Origin: Davidsoniella eucalypti
Lineage: Eukaryota > Ascomycota > Sordariomycetes > Microascales > Ceratocystidaceae
Assembly: GCA_004009845.1 (NCBI GenBank)
Contig: RMBW01000009.1
Coordinates: 248,001 to 312,000 of the forward strand
DNA: 64,000 nt
Reading direction: 5' to 3'
The position numbers and the translations under genes were made by a program. Position 1 is the first letter of the stretch, and each line of letters begins with the position of its first letter. Positions 45,554 through 58,274 of this stretch are shown piece by piece. The notes beneath the pieces are model-generated. The model did no database searches. It worked only from the letters and a program-made list of their open reading frames with translations, and was not told where the DNA came from.

Positions 45554-48500
45554 CGTAGATAATTATTCGTGTGTATGGAGTATATTCGGGAGATATCAAG
45601 AATGGTAATGTTAAGTTGCCAAGAAGGACGGGCTTGAGAGGAATCTGGCAACTTATGCGAAAGCTACTACTAGGTAAAGTGTGTGGTTTATCGGATCGAA
45701 CGGAAGCTCTGAAGGATAAAGGACTCAGAGAAGAGAAGCGTGTAAAACCCAAGATAGGTCGTGAATACAGGACTCTAAGGTATCAATTGAGTCTTATTTG
45801 TAGTAAGATCCTCGGACAAACAGAAAAGAAGTCCAATATATGGTTTGTAGCGAAATGATTTCTGCTCTGATAACCAGGTGTTTTTAACGTCGTTGGCAGC
45901 TCTGCAGCTTTGCGCATAGCTTCCAGGAGCCTTGCGGGGCTCAGTGACGTTGCTGCCTTTAGCTCTGTACAGCTGTTGGCGGCCGTCACTCCAGCTAGCT
46001 AGCTTAGGTAACCCTAACAACCCAACGACCCTCACGATGATCTTGACATCAACCAACCCTCAATTAGTTATTGTTGAAATGTTATGTATGTTATCAAGTG
46101 TGTTGTAACATAAGAGTTTACCATTTCCATCTCATCTATCCAAGCACCCAAATTCGTTAAGATAAATGTATGGCTAATACGTCCTAAAGTCAATGTCTTG
46201 CTATATTAAAACGCTACTGTCGCCCTCTATATCAAACATCGTCATGTCCTAACACCTTCATTCCTGTTCTCATGTGTTAGTATGGACATTCTCAGTAATA
46301 CCCCTCATTGGCGTCAGATGGTCCGAAGAAACGCAAGACATATTCTTACGATGTTCCCCATGACAGTCTATTGATCGCTAGTCATCTAGTACTTTGATCT
46401 ATTGACACGTCACGTGGTAGATACAGGATCAAGGCTCGTCTTCCTGTCACTAGAATACCGAAGAGAACTGCAACGCAAGTGTTCATTAGCCATGGAAGTT
46501 TGTTGTTCCAAAGGCCGACAGCTGAGACCTAGTGTAAGTGATCCTTGGCTGTCAAGGCCCAATACACTGAATGTGTATGTCATGTATAGTTAGGCGTGAG
46601 CATCTCTACTTCTAATAGGTCTATCTCTTTTAATATCCCCCTCATCTTACTACTCCCTGTTGACGCCGTTCTTCGCTTCGGGTAGAGCTGAAGAATTTGC
46701 TGGCCTATGGAGGATGAGTGGGAACCCACGCGGGCTTCCTCTTCGGTACTGCGAGCTGGGTCTCGAATGCGCTGGCTCATTTATTATGGTATTTTTTTTC
46801 TTGATTCTCTTGTTGCATATGTCATCACAAATAAAAGCCCAATCAAGAAGAAAGAGAGAGGGCATTTCCTAGTCTGGTTGCCGCTGTTATATGTCACCTA
46901 CCCAACTTTCTCCAAAATGGGGAGGGGGTGAATGCAGGATAGCCCGAAGATGGAACAATGTGATTCTGATACTGCAACCATAGAAAGTAGTATCACTTAG
47001 CCTCTGCTTCTGAATGCATGCGCGGATCTGGCATTCCGTCACATTGAATAGTTGCCGCTTCAGTCTTCCAAGTTGTAGCGACCCATAGCCGTTATGTTTT
47101 CTACTGATCACTACTAAGCCAGTTCATGTACTTACGATATCAGCTTATAGGCAATGGCTAGTCACTTGTATAATGCCGATTCCTAATACGGAGTTACTAA
47201 CTGAAATACTATAGTCTGTATGTAAGCTTGAGGGTGTTTATGAAGTATTATCTATTTTCCGAAAGCTGAAGCTTTATCATGCAAGCCTCGATGTTTCGAT
47301 AATCCGTATGGCTTGGAGGTATATTGTCTCCATCCATAAATAAGCCTCTATTCTATGCGAAGTGTATCAGTTGGTATTATTCACATCAATATCACGCACC
47401 GGTAAAGGAGGAAGCAAGCAAAAGTTCATTTCGATTGGTTCTTAAATTTCTTAAAGGGGTTTCACACAAAATAGGGAAAAACTGGCCATTAAGCCCGCGC
47501 CTTGGCTCACAAATGCGCGTGAAACGAGGTGTGGGTTATTGTTTTGTGATGTTCAAGAGTGTGATAGTGATTTGTGATGGTTGCCATACATCTCAATATA
47601 GAAGTGCGGAACGTTGGAAAATTTGTGCTTGTTTGTGTCATATGGTTACAAAACACGGCTGGGCAGTGCCGTTAATAGTACAAATTTATGGTATTAGTAT
47701 ATCTATTAAAGGAGATAGGATTTATGTCCGTCCATTGATATACATCGTGAACTGATAGAGTCGAGAGCGCACAGCCAAAATATCTCAGTCAACGAACTAA
47801 TATAGAATACGATGGCGATATGTGGAATTGAAAAGACGAAATACCTCTAGATGGAGCAGTAGTCAATCCTTGAGCCATTGTGCTTTACAAAGAAGCGTCT
47901 ACTTTATAGCCAACAGTATGGGAGAATGTCATCTGGCTGCCTAATAAATATGGATGCAAGAAATCTAATGAGTCGAGTAATGTATTATTTTTAACCCCCA
48001 CGAAATTCAATAGCATATTGGGCATCATTGAATTCGTCAAAGTTTGTTCGCTGTGACGCTAGATAACAAAGATTCAAATATCATAGATAAGATCAGCTAT
48101 AACAATGTAGCAATCTAACCATAAATGCAAAACATTAGACCGAATATACGAATCTGACGAGACTATAAAATGTGATATATATCATGATAAGGCTGCCTAC
48201 AACATAAAATGAAGTTGAGGAGAATAGACTTTACAAGTCTTACATATTAATATCTATATTTTTTGTATGCAGGTACATCACGCTTGCATATAAGTACATA
48301 TGTCTACCAACTATATAGTCTGTATAGCTACATATCAAATAAGAGGCAAGTATAATATATCCCAGATTCCCGTATGTGGAGTTATGAGAAATATGAATAG
48401 TCAAGTGGGGGTTTTCTCCACAGGAAGAGGGGGGCAAGATCTCTATGTTCAAATAGATCTTCATAAATTATATGGTAACCCTAAATACACGGCGAGCCTT

Positions 48501-50839
48501 TAAACTTCTTTGGAGAAAAGGCATGAAGTCAAATATACTTAGAAAGCGGATGTCCATAATCCGTTGTGCAACGTCGGGACCGGAGTTGACCGCCAACCCT
48601 AAGGCAAAACCTCAACTTCGGAAAGTACTGTATTCAGTAAAGAGGATGGTAGGTTGGGACCAGATACTTCTATTGAACATTGCCCAAGTTATTTTTGATA
48701 TCAGTAGGTAGAAGAATGTTGTAACGGTCCAGGATGGCTCACTGATAGCCGCCATTTTGCAAGTGGTAGAACCATCTTCACCACTCCAATGTTGTATATT
48801 CTAGCTGTATGTACTTGTTATTCTGTAACCCTAGTAAATAAACAAAGAGCTTTGGCTATGCTGATAATGGTCGTATACCATTCCCTCATTGTACCGTGGC
48901 CATTCGAATATCTTTGTCTAGCTACGGTGTGCAAAAGAAATGTATAGTAATGGCTGGTCGAAATGGCAGAGATAGACTCGGACATAGCAAATTTACAGTA
49001 TGGGCTGTGAAATTACGAGGTGGCATATCAACAATGTATAAAAAGGCAAAACATTAGGCAAGGTACAATCCTATGACTTTCTGGGATTATGGCAACATAA
49101 AAAAGAAGTCCAAGGTCCTCAGAATGCTACTCAATCAATATATGAGTACCGTCTAACTTGATATTCTGTATGAAACGAAGCGAGTTGATCAACAGCAAGA
49201 TATCCGGCAGGCATGTCCCATATCAACTACATACTTGGGAATCGGCTCCCTTCACTGTTTTCCAGAGCAACTAGACAAGCACCAACAACTAGCACGTTGT
49301 CTGACGGCTGTCGGGTTACTTCTTCCACTGTAACATTAGGATTTCCCACTACTGGCTACTGTAACTTTAGCACGTACGTACCAGCTTTAGTGTCGTTCCA
49401 AGAAGACTCGACCTTGGCTCTGGGTTCAAGATGTTGGTAGGAATAACAAGCATGGGTCAAAATTAGGGGACCTAGCAACACAGGCATCATTTTGTTTATT
49501 ATATGATTTCTTAATATATACGCCGAATTCTACCTTGAAAGGGAAAACGAAAGAGAACAAAGACCGTCGACTATATTCAGCCTATACAGTATCACCTTGC
49601 CACCCCCAAGGCGTACGACTGGTACTAGTAGCATAGTTTTAATAGTAGGTCCCGGAAAGAGAAAAAAATCATCAGGCATCTAGGGGATCCTCACTAAAGA
49701 GACAAGGGAGTAGAGTATGCCTTATTAAAATTTACCGGGATTTTAGACAAAACTTCCAAACAAGAAAGCCCGTCCGTCTCCTTGGGATTTCAGAACTCAT
49801 CCGGGAAATGGGCGCTTGGCTACGACGCTACCAGTGCATTATCATTCCCAGACACTCTAGGGTCCATATTGCCAAACAATGCTTTGTCTATTCTAGTTAT
49901 AGTGACTAAGAATAGCAGCAACAGTTCCTCGGTATATTCCCAAGAATTCTCACAAGCCAAAAGTCAGGGTATAACAAAGGGCATAGCAACGCATATTAGG
50001 AGACAAAATGAACAAAATACGTAGCCGCGGCCACGACGACATAACGCATTGAACTTCTGTGGCTGGCTGGACTATAGAGTGCCGATAGACCAAGCCTAGG
50101 CCAGCAGATTAGGGCCTGGCCATGCCGTGACTCAAGCGACAATATATGTAATACAGCAGGCCCGACCTGAGGAGGGGGGGGTCACAGGCGGATGTCTTTC
50201 TCGTCTCTTATTACTGACAGACAAACAATACCTGCTACGGAAGAGATTTCGCTGTTCCGCTATAATATGTATCCATTTCAACCGGGATATAGTCTCTGAG
50301 AACAATCTCTCGAGGAAGAAATCGAAGGTTACGCCGGCAAAACTTGGCAAGACGTACCGCAGACTTGGTCTTGAATCCGAGCTTTGGCGGATCTACGCAT
50401 TTCTTGTTTAAAAGCCATGTTCTGGACCTGCATATGACCATGACCTCCTGGTTAATATGTACAATCCCTAATTTATAAGTGACGATACTATTCTCAGGCT
50501 GGACTATATAGCCAAGTAGCCCAAAAATATATTCAAACAGAAGCTCCCAAAGAAAAAAAGTAGACTGATCATACTCTCTCAAACTTGACAAGCATCAAAG
50601 TACTATAGTTAGAGCTACCAAGGGGCCGAGACTCGTCTTGTTTGGGAGAACTGTATGCAAAGGGATCGTGGGATGGAAGGTTGATGAAAGGGAAATAAAG
50701 AAAGGAGAAGAAATAGAGCCGGTGATCGACAATTCGGGTAGCACTGACTGAGGAAGTGACAGGCGCTATCAAAAAATAAAATCGACATATAAAAGGTAAA
50801 TTTCAGTGGTTTACAGAAGCTTAGCGCCTGTTTCTTTCC

Positions 50840-50867
50840 CTCTCTCTCTCTCTCTCTCTCTCTCTTC
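50840..50867. repeat. (TC)13 microsatellite
   Basis: An uninterrupted CT dinucleotide run of 26-27 bases at 50840-50866 inside a longer pyrimidine stretch. Confidence 0.95.
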
Positions 50868-53800
50868 TACACGCCCTAGCTTGGCCTTGTCAAGCTTAGA
50901 GCCTATAGTTCACGAACGACAAGCAAAATTCGGAACACATTGTTAGGAAGCCTGCTCACAGGCACTTTGAATAATACAATAACTGGCAGTTGTAGGAAAA
51001 GAGGGACTAGGGACACTAATGATATGCCTTCTATGGTTGTACTCGAGGATTTGGCTGCCGGTAGTCGAGAAGTAACTCAATATCTCTGGTCCCCCTAGCG
51101 GCAGCACCTACATGTAGACTGAAATTGGTAATATTAGATGGGAGTTCTATCTAGATGTAGCCGAATATCTACTAGGCTAACAACTACATGTAGAAAGCAC
51201 CCTGAAGTTGAAACTCGTTTACCGGACGCTACTAATAAACTACAGAAGTTCTCCCTCTCTTCCACGCCCTCCCTCTCCTTGTGAACGTGGGCCTAGATAT
51301 AATACATACATACATGTAGAGAGATGGATGCAATGACCAGCCTCGATCCCCTAGCAATAGTCAAAACGTTCGCTCGGTATCCCAAAAGCTACGATGAATA
51401 TCGGCTCCCAATTTCCTGGGCTACCGGGGCAGACATGCCGCCGTTCCTGTCGCATTATATGAGAAGAGACAAGAAGGAAAGAGCTTGTCTTGAGACCCGA
51501 GGACTCAGTTATCCGTATTGACCAGTTTTCGCTTAGTCGCATCCAGATAAGGGTATGGCATGGCCTGGTCTGGACTACTTTACACTCATCTATCTACGAT
51601 CTCCCAATACAATGGTACTAAGTACCCTATAAGCCAATGCTATGAAGACCAAAGAACATATCTAAATATTTCTCTGCCAAGCCCGTAACAAATGGGGAAA
51701 TGTCTTACTAACCAATCTTCCTAGTCACTGTTACTCTGATTCCTCTGGGATTCGGGGATCGAAGCCGTTGGGGCCTTTTGGGATCTTGTTCAGGATGTCG
51801 AGCGTATTATAACTTTTTGATTCATGTCTATCAAATTAGCTAGCGCGCGTTTGTTATAATTCGCGTTGCCACCACATATTCACAGGGAAGCGCCCTTGAA
51901 AAGGCAGCAAGTTGCTTGTTCCCTCGTAAAGCTCGACCGGTTCAATAAAGATGGTGGACCGAGCTTTTTCTTCTTTTTTTTCTTTTCGTAATATAGAAGA
52001 TTGGCCAGTGCCACGTACTAATACCACGCGTAGACACTCAAATTATGCCGGAGCAGGTGGGGGTGATGTATCAATAGCTAAAGCATATCTCCGGTTTTGT
52101 TTTCCTAACAAGGAAAGAAAAAGAAGAAGAAGAAAAAAGGATCTTGGTCTGTGGGGGTTAGCATGTAGATGTAATACAAGAAGACTACGCCACTCTTCCA
52201 CTCTATAGCATACATGAGTATTGCTACCCAGTATACAAAGCAAACCTAACCTCGCTGCGTCTCAAGATGAAGCAAATTTATCTCCAGTCGGACAGCTGCC
52301 AGACCATCACTGACTCCAACAACAATGCGGTGGTCTACTCTCGATTTATCTGGCCGGTATCGTGTCCCGACAGTTCATGTATACATATTGGCTCTGTCAG
52401 TGCCTTTTTTGTAAGACCGTCTAGAGATCTTTTGGGGGTGGTGTTTGCAGACAATCAGACCGTGAACATGATAGAGTTGGTTGATCGCCCGCGGCACCAG
52501 TAATATGTGAAAATTCCCAATATATCGAGATCACCAGGGTATGCTATAGGAGCGCAATGATTGCCCAACTACGATGACTTGTGTGTCGGAGCCAGGCGTA
52601 GTTTTGGGACCAGACGCTAGGCTTCGAACATGGGCAGCTTAGGAGAATTCTGCTGATTGATTTCCAGGAAGAAACATTGCAAGACGCCGAGCCACAGCAC
52701 CGGGAGCATATAAAACAGGAGTCGTATCTTAAGACCGAACATGAGATGTCTAAGCTTCGGTGAGCAGCGGAGGCGGATTCTGTCATTCCTATTAGCCATG
52801 ATCCAAATATAGACTAGAAGAAACGTGAGCCGGTGTTTTCCTTCTCAAACGATAACCTACCGAGTATTAATATGAGTCGTCCTTGAACTTGTTCGATCAT
52901 ATCAGACCGAAACGTCTTAGTATTTCTGTGTACAGGACTAACAATAGGCACTACTATGAATCGCGACATGTCAAGACTGCCGTTTCGGTTTGTGGGCTAG
53001 GCTCTAGAAATAGAGAATGGGGGTAAAGAGAGACAGGAGATAAAATCTATTGCTGGACGTAAATATCGTCGTGATTACAGACATACAATCCGACAGCCAT
53101 GGCCTGACAAGGGTTAGGGACAGATACTTGAACGTGCCATCTCTGAAATTCGCCCATAGTGTCTATGAGGTTATTCTGGTAACCAACTACCGATCTGACA
53201 AAACACTGACTCCAAACGGCATTCTACCGAGAAATGAGTTGCTACATATCTGCACACGTATATCTACAGCGTGTAAGTGCAGTTGTAGCCGCTTAGTCCC
53301 TTCGACTTCCGTTTCAAGATAGCTATAGTCATCTACAGAAGCAAGATTCGTCTCGTGCTCCGTACGCTTGCACGGGCCTATAGAATAACACAGAACATAG
53401 TCTTAGGTACACCATCATATCTACAGATGGCCCAAGCCAGTGGGCGGTCGCCTGGGTTCCATTGCTCCGGGTTGTCTTCTCGTTTACCAGGCTAGCAAAT
53501 AAGTCACACGCGTGGGATGAAGGTGGTCAAGTTTTGTCCCCGTTTCCTTGGCTCGTTCACATCTTGGTCTCTTAGAAAAAGGAGGGCCCGATGCCGTTAG
53601 CCAATAGCAAAGCAACAACAAACAAAGTAGGTCTTGTGGCACTGGCCGCAGATAGCCCAAGTTGGCTGTCGCCTTTCTCTGCCGTTGGGGCTTGTTTCCT
53701 TTCTACTATCGCAGTCAGACTGCCACGGATTACCCAAAGAGCAGGAGATCGATCATTGTGGGAGTAGGGAGGGGCGTGCTCGACGGCTTGAACAATTCCT

Positions 53801-56201
53801 GCTATGCTTATAATGCTGGCCGTGATATAGGCCTCGGGGCAAGATTTACATTCTAGATATAACCCACTGGGTCGGTGCTAGAGATTGCGTTCGCTAGCCC
53901 GCATGATATGTTTGCAAGCGGGCTGTGAAGAAACCCCGAGATGCGGATGTTTGATGATACGTGTATGTATGTATATGTACATGGTCGGTTGTGCGAGTTA
54001 TTCAGTTATTCACTACTACTATAGACTATGGACGTTTGTTAGTAACTTACTGCCCTCTCTTTCGGGCCAACTGCCTGATTGTTTGCACTATCACCGTTGC
54101 AGTACAGAAGACCCGGCTATGTCGAGACACGAGGGCGGCACTTACGCTGGCCTAGTGCTTATTGTTATTGCTACCGTGACCTACTATTGCCGTTCGTTCT
54201 GATGGCAACACTACATATAGTAATTATTCTTGTTCTCGGATCGCTTGCCCGATCGCATGAAAGAACAGCCCACAGAGTCTCCAAGGCGGTTTCTTTTTTT
54301 TTGCCAGAAATTATTCAAATTATTCTAGTGTTTTTGGGCCCATAGCGCAAGTTACAAGAGCTCAGATCTCAGTGAAATTTGACCCTTGTTATTAGCATCA
54401 AAGCAGACCAAATCTACGCTTTGTCCTGTTCCCCTTCAAGTCAAAACTTTTGAGAACAAACCCGGGAATAGATAACTAATGATGCATACCATTCTTTGCG
54501 TTAAAGCCTTAGTAAACCGTCCCAGACCATGGTTTACAATTGCAGTCAAGCCCAGCCCAGGAAGAAATAATAAATAACGGAATCTGGCTTTGAGACTTGT
54601 TAAGCGCTTTCTTTTGACGCGATACCAGAAAATATATATACTGTACTTCAAACTTTGATCTAGATTTCCCTGCCTGTGATAATAATCATCTTGACAAAGC
54701 TGTACTTATAATCTGTCTATATATCACGAGCATGAACATAAGACCGTCGTCGTATCTCCTTACTTTCGTCAAAAAGAAAGATTATTAAAACAGCACCAGT
54801 GCCCCTTCCTGAAATTGTCTGGGGATCAGATGAAGGAATCTATACTTGTCAAAGAATGTCAATTGCCTAATCTGGATGCTTTCTTTTTCTGGCAAGGGTA
54901 TTACTTTCTGGACAGTCTAACTCCTATTTTCCCAGCACAGTACTTTCCGACTAGCTCTTCATATGGCTTTTTGCGACACTGTGGACAAGTCACTCAAGTA
55001 CTCTCGAACTGTGTATCTTCCATAACCCTATGTACAAGGTATTGTAGACCCTAATGCAGGTACCAAATCCTGACATCCGTTATTACAAGCTTTCATCCGG
55101 TCAGGCAGAATCCTGTGGTGGCTCTTTCCTTGTCAATGAAATACATTTTATTGAAAAATAATTCATGCCCAACCGACGATACTTCCATCGTCGCCTAGAG
55201 CAGAGTAACAAAATATTTCCCAACACTGCCGGGAAGATTCCGTCTTGAGTCATGATAGACAATGAAGCAAGGGATACTAGCAGAAGCAGGAGAAAAGCCT
55301 TGTGGTTCTCGATCTTCCGTGTATGTGTACATCGTGTGGCAGTCTGTATGTAGCTTTTTAGGTAGCATTATAGAGAGAAGATAGCCTACTGATGTTGATG
55401 CGTCTGCATCTTCTCTTTCACGTTAACTGACAGTCCAGCAATACGGAAGAGAGAAACAGGAATGAAAGCGTAAGTGCGAGCCTAGCTGCCAGAATCTAGC
55501 GTCGGCATAGGCTTTCCACCCCTCACCCGCAAGCGTAGAAGGATCGAGGAGCCCTTCGACCACTCGAACGTCGACACGTATGTCATGCAATGCAGCTACG
55601 ACGTGGTTATACACAATTTATAAGTAGTAAGAAAAAAAAAAGGAAGAAAAAGATAGCCCGAGAATAAATGGATAACCGTATCAGTCAGGAAGGGTAACTT
55701 GTGATAGGCGGTGAGATATCTTAGTAACATTCAAGAAGTAATACCACATACGACTACATAATGCCGTCAATAACAAGATTCTAGATCTCGCATGCTATAA
55801 ACATCAAAGTCAGCCTCGCTTTGATACAGCACAAGTATAACATGGTGCAGTGTGGTGGCAACGAAGTAGTACATATGTATGTATATATTAATATATCAAC
55901 CTATAGCCACGAGCCTAGAATACTCTCAAGACATGAGATCAATGTGAAGCCTCGCCCACTGCAGCTCTTGATTTTATATATTGCGGCCTGGCTCGATGGA
56001 TTTTCGGGGCATCATTGACGATGGACTAGGACTTGAGTCGTTGGGTCGGTCATGCTTACTTGATCTGGCAGGTGTTACGACGAAGGCTGTAGGTTGCATT
56101 TGCATTTGCATATGGCCAACTAGTGCTTTTTTTTCTCGCAACAACTAGTCACAGCCTGTCATTATGATCGTTGCTGGTAGGCAGGAATGATCACACGGAA
56201 T

Positions 56202-56239
56202 ATACATGCACATATATACATGTACATATGTGCATGTAT
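56202..56239. repeat. 38-bp near-perfect palindrome
   Basis: Outer arms of 14 bp (56202-56215 and 56226-56239) are perfectly complementary, and the centre TACATGTA is itself palindromic. Only the pair 56216/56225 mismatches. Could form a cruciform or an RNA hairpin. Confidence 0.9.
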
Positions 56240-58250
56240 GCATGATGCTAGCACCGGAACTACCTTCCTATGCGTCGTATCTGCTATGTTCCTGCTCTGT
56301 ATAAGCGGCGGGAACATCGTCTCCTCTGCATCTCTATATAGATTCTGGCTGCATCTTTTCCCTTGTATTTGTAGTTGCTTGTTTCTGAGCTTAAGTATAC
56401 GCACTAGTGCAGCTGCTATCCATGGGTGAAGCGCCCACATTGTGGTTGTGGCCTTTTATTTCCCCTTGTATGTGCTTATTTTTAAGAGGCATGAATTCTT
56501 GTCATTGCTTGGTAGAAGCACGGGAAAGTCTTGAGGGTAGGCTCTGATGCCATAGTATTCGTCATCGCCAGCATGGCTGGGTTTTTGTCCGTCCGTCCCG
56601 ATTAGAGCTTTGACGGCGAACAAACTACAGTTAGCTCCAACAGTTTCCTACCGCTTCTACCTGGTATATCCTGATGCCTGAAGCAACACATAGATGCTCG
56701 TGTTCGTGCCCGCTAAGCAGCAGTTTGTGCCGACCGGCCCTTTGACTTTCTATCCCATGCTCTTACTATGGCCGTATCCCGTTATTATCTGGTCTCCCAA
56801 GATCAATTTCCATGTTCCCCAAAATGAAGAAATCCCTGTGCATATGAGAAAGTCAATGCCATTTTCAAGGACCTATCGTGGCTTGGGCCCATTCTTTGCC
56901 TGTTACTCCCCACGCTTTATCTCGGTGTATCAAGGCTGCTCTCGAGAGACCTATCTATTTTTTATCCTGTATTATTCGCCTGCTATCTCTATCATGTGCC
57001 GTTGCTCTTGCTCTTACTGCTGTTTAGTCCATGTTGCAATATAGCGTCGGTCATGCCACCCATAGAACCTCCGAGAATCAAAGTCCCGTGTGCTGCTATT
57101 GCTAAGCGCATTGGCATAGCCATGTGTTATATCATGCAGATACATACTGTGTTCTCATTTTGTCTTTACCATTTCATTGGGTTTGGGAGAATTCTCGTAT
57201 TGTGCGTATATTGCATCTTATTGAACATCGTCCACATATAGCCAGGAAATATCAACTACAGTAATGTTAATACATAAGTACCGTCATTCTAGAAGGTTTC
57301 CGTCTCATTATAATTAAGGAATATTCTTTTATGAAATAAAAAAGAGATAGTCAGATATATGCTTCTCAATGCCGTGGTAATGTAATTTGTAAATTTATGT
57401 CATGAAAATTTATATGTATACCGTATATCATTGAAGACTACCATTCCGGTTACTTACAACAATCGTCGTAAAATATCAAGTCAATTGATCTCCAGTGGAC
57501 CACGGTTAGGATAGGCTTTCCGTAATTACACCCACGGTTTCCTGCAGAGAGCATTGAGAATATGCATCCGGCCAGACACTTCCTTTCTGTGTATGGATGG
57601 CTAGAAAATCATTATCTTGATCTGCTTATATACATCATGTAGCAAACTATGAAGATACAAAACCTCTGGACTACAGGCTATAAAGGAGTCTGCTTTACAT
57701 GATGGCTACAAAACGGGCCCTCTAGGTCTACTCTACGTAGACTCAAGTCTTTCGTTCTCGTCTCACTTCATCTTCTAGCCACCCCTCCAGCTCATGTACG
57801 ATGATGATTTTGCCTTGGGTTAGCGGCGACTACCGATGTATATATTACCGACAAGCCGTTTATAGTGTACGTTTGGATGTGTTGTCAATGCCAGAAATCA
57901 AATAAATGAGAATAGCTAGCTAAGCGTCCAGCGCTACAAATGTATTGGAAATCAATATAAAAGTTGGAGAACAAAGCCGGAGCAGGATGGAATGGAAGGA
58001 TGAAGAGGAGGAGCGGCTCAGCACAAAACGTCAACCGACAGCTTTCATAGAGCAAAATTGCATGACCTGGACAGAAGAAACTATGCTAGCAAGTAATCCA
58101 CCTTACTTATCAAATGCCATCATGACCTGTTTAGGTCTTGTGCAGCATCAACTAAGGATATTGATAGTTTCGAAAGCACAGGGAGAAAACTTAATAGCAT
58201 TGAATACCTAGCCTAGTGATGTAGATTCACGCATGGCCGGATTAGAGGTT

Positions 58251-58274
58251 TATATATATATATATATATATATA
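58251..58274. repeat. (TA)12 microsatellite
   Basis: Twelve uninterrupted TA units, followed by TAAATTG. Confidence 0.95.

Noticed and set aside
47324..47755. 143-codon plus-strand frame in the desert
   Set aside because: It starts with TTG, has no recognisable motif, and its length is expected by chance in 18 kb read in six frames.
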